From positions 1 to 54,436 of the forward strand of contig NZ_JADEWG010000035.1 of assembly GCF_015207735.1 (NCBI RefSeq): DNA of 54,436 bases, given 5' to 3'. Made by a program: the position numbers and the translations under genes. Numbering within the stretch: the stretch's first letter is position 1; each line of letters begins with the position of its first letter. Shown here piece after piece: positions 52,094 to 54,436 of this stretch. Under the pieces are notes generated by a model that was not told where the DNA came from, searched no databases, and saw only the letters and a program-made list of their open reading frames with translations. The DNA is from [Phormidium] sp. LEGE 05292 (GTDB lineage: Bacteria > Cyanobacteriota > Cyanobacteriia > Cyanobacteriales > Aerosakkonemataceae).

Positions 52094-53764
52094 TTACAAT
52101 AATTTCTTCACGTATTCTAGTAGCTCACCAACAGTTACAGAGCTTTGTTGTTCTACAATAGCTGAGGATGGTAGCTGATTGAGTAGTTCCAAAGCAGTTG
52201 CCAACATTTTTTTCGCTCTATTACTATTTCCTTCTTTTTCATAAATAGAGGCAAGTTCCAAATATGGCGATACAAAAGAAGGGGACAAATAAATAATAGT
52301 TTTCAAAAATATTTTTGCTTTTTCTAGGTCTTGCTTTTCTTCAGCAATATGCGCTAACAAATGATAAGGCTGTACTGCTAAAGAATCAATTGCTATTGCC
52401 TTTTGACAGTAGTAAACAGCTTGATTATGTTGACCTAAATTAGCATAAGCTTGCGCCAGTAAGTAATGAGCAGCAAAATGTTTGGCATGGCAAGCAATCA
52501 CTTGCTCAGCTTTGTTAATTGCTTGAACATAAGCTTCTTCTTGAAAAAGCATTTCTGCTTCTTTCATCAAATTAATAGATGAATTTTGATTGATAGAAGT
52601 AGATACATTTTTGGTAACTGGTTCTGCTGTTGGTTTAGCGATCGGAGAAGTTGCATAATAACGATCGCAATTAAATGATTTAGTTTGGTGCGGTAACTCT
52701 TTCATTACAGCAGGTTTATCTGGGTATTTCGCTATTTCACTCTTAAAAATTTTGCTATGATCAGAATGACAACCTTTATATAAATCTATTTTTTTTACCT
52801 CAGACTGCACAGAATCACCAGACTCTAATTGCTTACTTTGTCTTCGTTGATAAATTACTGATTCTGGTAATACATTGACTTGGAATTTTCCCATATTCTG
52901 ACCATAAAGCTCTGTGTGCGCTGTCATTAAGTAACCACCAGGTACTAGGCTATCATAAAATTTTTTAACTACTGTTGTAATAGCTTGGTGTTCAAAGTAA
53001 ACAAAAACGTTGCGACACAGTATCAGATCCATATCGTGAATCTCTGTATTATGGTCGGGAAAGTTATCCGTTAGTAAATTTCCCTGTTGTAATTTCACCA
53101 TTTGACGAATTTCAGTGTCAATTTGCCATTCATTTTGTTGCTGTTGAAAATAATCTATTTGTAGATGAGGATCTACTAAGCGAAAAGACCAAGGATTATA
53201 AATTCCTTGTTTGGCTTTCTCAATAGCTTGATAATTAATATCTGTTCCCAAAACTACGATATTCCAATTCTCTAAATTGGAAATTAATTCTTTAATTAAA
53301 ATAGCTAAAGAATAAGGTTCTTCGCCTGTAGAACAGCCAGCACTCCAAATTCTGAGAGATTTTTTTTGATTACCTGTTATCTCTGAGTTTTGTAGTTTCG
53401 TTGCAATAATTTCTGGGAATATTTTAGTTCTAAGTAGGCTAAATTGCCCTTGATCGCGGAAAAAGTAACTTTCTCCCGTAGTGAGTAAGCATACTAATTC
53501 TTTCCATTCTTGTTTTGCTGACCAATGTCCAAGTTTACCTTGAAGAGTTTTAGATTCGTTGTTGGCTTCTAAAAATAGATAATAATCTTCGGGATTTGAT
53601 ATTCGCAATGATTTTATTCTTTGCCATATTTTTTTAGTTAATGTATTTTTATCCTCCTCTCTAATATGCAAACCCGTATTTTGGGAAATTAATTGAATAA
53701 AACAATGGATTAACGCCTCATCATTCATCAAATTTACTCTTGGGGCACTATACATGATATACAT
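52094..53764 (-). CDS. cheR: CheR methyltransferase with C-terminal TPRs
   Basis: 556 aa. CheR: N-terminal helical domain (residues about 15-90), SAM motif WSAGCSTGEEPYSLAIL, VLGTDINYQAIEKAKQGIY, and DLILCRNVFVYFE. A polar linker follows (about 310-400), then some three TPRs (EAYVQAINKAEQVIACHAKH, HNQAVYYCQKAIAIDSLAVQ, LEKAKIFLKTIIYLSP). It methylates receptor glutamates using SAM; the TPR tail may bind receptors or other partners. Several Met codons near the start (53764, 53755, 53728) leave the start open; I use the longest. Confidence 0.93.
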   Translation of the reverse strand: MYIMYSAPRVNLMNDEALIHCFIQLISQNTGLHIREEDKNTLTKKIWQRIKSLRISNPEDYYLFLEANNESKTLQGKLGHWSAKQEWKELVCLLTTGESYFFRDQGQFSLLRTKIFPEIIATKLQNSEITGNQKKSLRIWSAGCSTGEEPYSLAILIKELISNLENWNIVVLGTDINYQAIEKAKQGIYNPWSFRLVDPHLQIDYFQQQQNEWQIDTEIRQMVKLQQGNLLTDNFPDHNTEIHDMDLILCRNVFVYFEHQAITTVVKKFYDSLVPGGYLMTAHTELYGQNMGKFQVNVLPESVIYQRRQSKQLESGDSVQSEVKKIDLYKGCHSDHSKIFKSEIAKYPDKPAVMKELPHQTKSFNCDRYYATSPIAKPTAEPVTKNVSTSINQNSSINLMKEAEMLFQEEAYVQAINKAEQVIACHAKHFAAHYLLAQAYANLGQHNQAVYYCQKAIAIDSLAVQPYHLLAHIAEEKQDLEKAKIFLKTIIYLSPSFVSPYLELASIYEKEGNSNRAKKMLATALELLNQLPSSAIVEQQSSVTVGELLEYVKKLL

Positions 53765-54139
53765 TAGACTCTAAATTAGACTACTGTAGTCAAAATTTGG
53801 TAACTCAGATTGCTATTATTAAATTCTTTAACAAAATCACAAGCTTGAGAGCCAAAAATTTATATTTTTTTGAAAAGTTAATCGTTTCGTTATGGGTTGC
53901 TGAGACTGGGAAGATTGTACAAAATATATTAACTCAGATGAATCTAGTTTTGGCTTGATAAGGAAGACTTTGCACAGTCGGATTATGTAAGTATTGCAAA
54001 CAACCAGATTAGTCTCTTGTAAGTTTGATAGTCCCAATAGATGCACTTTTCTATTTTACTATTTATTTCCATTGATTGCTGCTACTGAAGCTGGGAGATG
54101 GAATTGGTGTTTGGTTCTACCAGCTATAATTAATTAAAT
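53765..54139. other. 375-nt gap upstream of cheR
   Basis: AT-rich, no gene supported; a 69-codon minus-strand frame at 53837-54046 has no family features. A small palindrome GACTACTGTAGTC at 53779-53791, 15 nt upstream of the longest cheR start, could be a regulator site. No repeat family member was found. Confidence 0.5.
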
Positions 54140-54325
54140 TTAGCGTTCTTCAACGTACATCTGTGGTTCGATCGCAAAGTTATCGATTCGTCCAGATTCA
54201 TCGATCGCATAACCAGCACTTGTGTCTAAATTGCTACCTTCTTCTTGTTCTCTGAATGCTTCCAATTGCTCAATATTCAGCTCTACATCCACATTAGAAG
54301 GAATTTCTGCATCTGGGGGATTCAC
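54140..54325 (-). CDS. Small acidic protein with Psb34-like motif (uncertain)
   Basis: 61 aa from a GTG at 54325; the frame is closed upstream by TAA and no ATG fits. Very acidic, no membrane segment, no signal peptide. The C-terminal AGYAIDESGRIDNFAIEPQM recalls the N-terminal signature of small cyanobacterial photosystem II assembly proteins of the Psb34/ssl1498 type ('Y..D..G.L.NFA.EP..Y'), but those have a membrane helix after it and this one ends there. The resemblance is short and from memory, so function is open. It is followed toward the window end by 110 nt with no gene visible. Confidence 0.6.
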   Translation of the reverse strand: MNPPDAEIPSNVDVELNIEQLEAFREQEEGSNLDTSAGYAIDESGRIDNFAIEPQMYVEER

Positions 54326-54436
54326 ATTAGTATTTTATGCGGTTTGTACACCGTAATGATTGTTAAGCTTGCATCGCATCTAAATTGTATATTTTTGGTG
54401 TTAGGCAAAAACCGTCAATCCCTCTCCCCATCCCCC

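Noticed and set aside
53837-54046. 69-codon minus-strand ORF upstream of cheR
   Set aside because: No family features, no ribosome site, AT-rich low-complexity translation; treated as chance.

Overview
The window is chromosomal DNA from a cyanobacterium, most likely a filamentous one. The evidence is the very frequent HIP1 octamer GCGATCGC, a set of typically cyanobacterial families (DUF3288, SPINDLY-type O-GlcNAc transferase, DUF29, DUF4351, Uma2, FurB/Zur, Rcp1-type response regulators), and many small palindromic dispersed repeats and heptanucleotide tandem repeats. The species cannot be fixed from the sequence alone. I saw no rRNA, tRNA or CRISPR array.

Layout. 1-12 kb is a signalling block: the 5' 6.8 kb of a giant minus-strand multi-sensor histidine kinase (CBS pair, 3 GAF, about 10 PAS; 3' end outside the window), then a plus-strand DUF4118/PAS kinase, an overlapping Rcp1-type response regulator and a REC-GAF-kinase-REC hybrid. 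12-21.4 kb is mostly housekeeping and envelope: uracil-DNA glycosylase, CPA1 Na+/H+ antiporter, MlaF/MlaD-like lipid transport pair, DUF3288 plus a TPR/O-GlcNAc transferase, and rpiA. 21.5-26.2 kb is a toxin-antitoxin area: a TumE pair, then a DUF433/DUF5615 pair facing a four-gene operon (DUF6364 antitoxin, PIN toxin, chimeric DUF433, DUF5615) with ATGA overlaps throughout.

26.2-33.2 kb holds a STAND NTPase/TPR gene split by one in-frame TGA and carrying a 26-codon repeat insertion, a DUF29 gene, a membrane-anchored PP2C phosphatase, and a solitary TnpB element lodged just upstream of the phosphatase. 33.3-35.7 kb has an NfeD/SPFH pair and a Uma2 nuclease. 36.5-39.7 kb is a McrBC-type restriction module whose McrB carries a Schlafen AlbA_2-like domain and a ParB/Srx-like domain ahead of the AAA+ GTPase; I consider this the most interesting system here. 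39.8-42 kb has a shortened DUF4351 gene, zur, purS and purQ.

42.1-53.8 kb is a minus-strand chemotaxis cluster in transcription order: cheR with TPRs, a gap of about 560 nt, a double-CheW protein, three chemoreceptors that apparently lack HAMP, a hybrid CheA with a C-terminal REC, and cheB. The presence of cheR and cheB predicts methylation-based adaptation. The window ends with a small protein of unknown function. Dispersed repeats sit in most gaps and form nested insertions, in-frame insertions and hairpins with compensatory changes.
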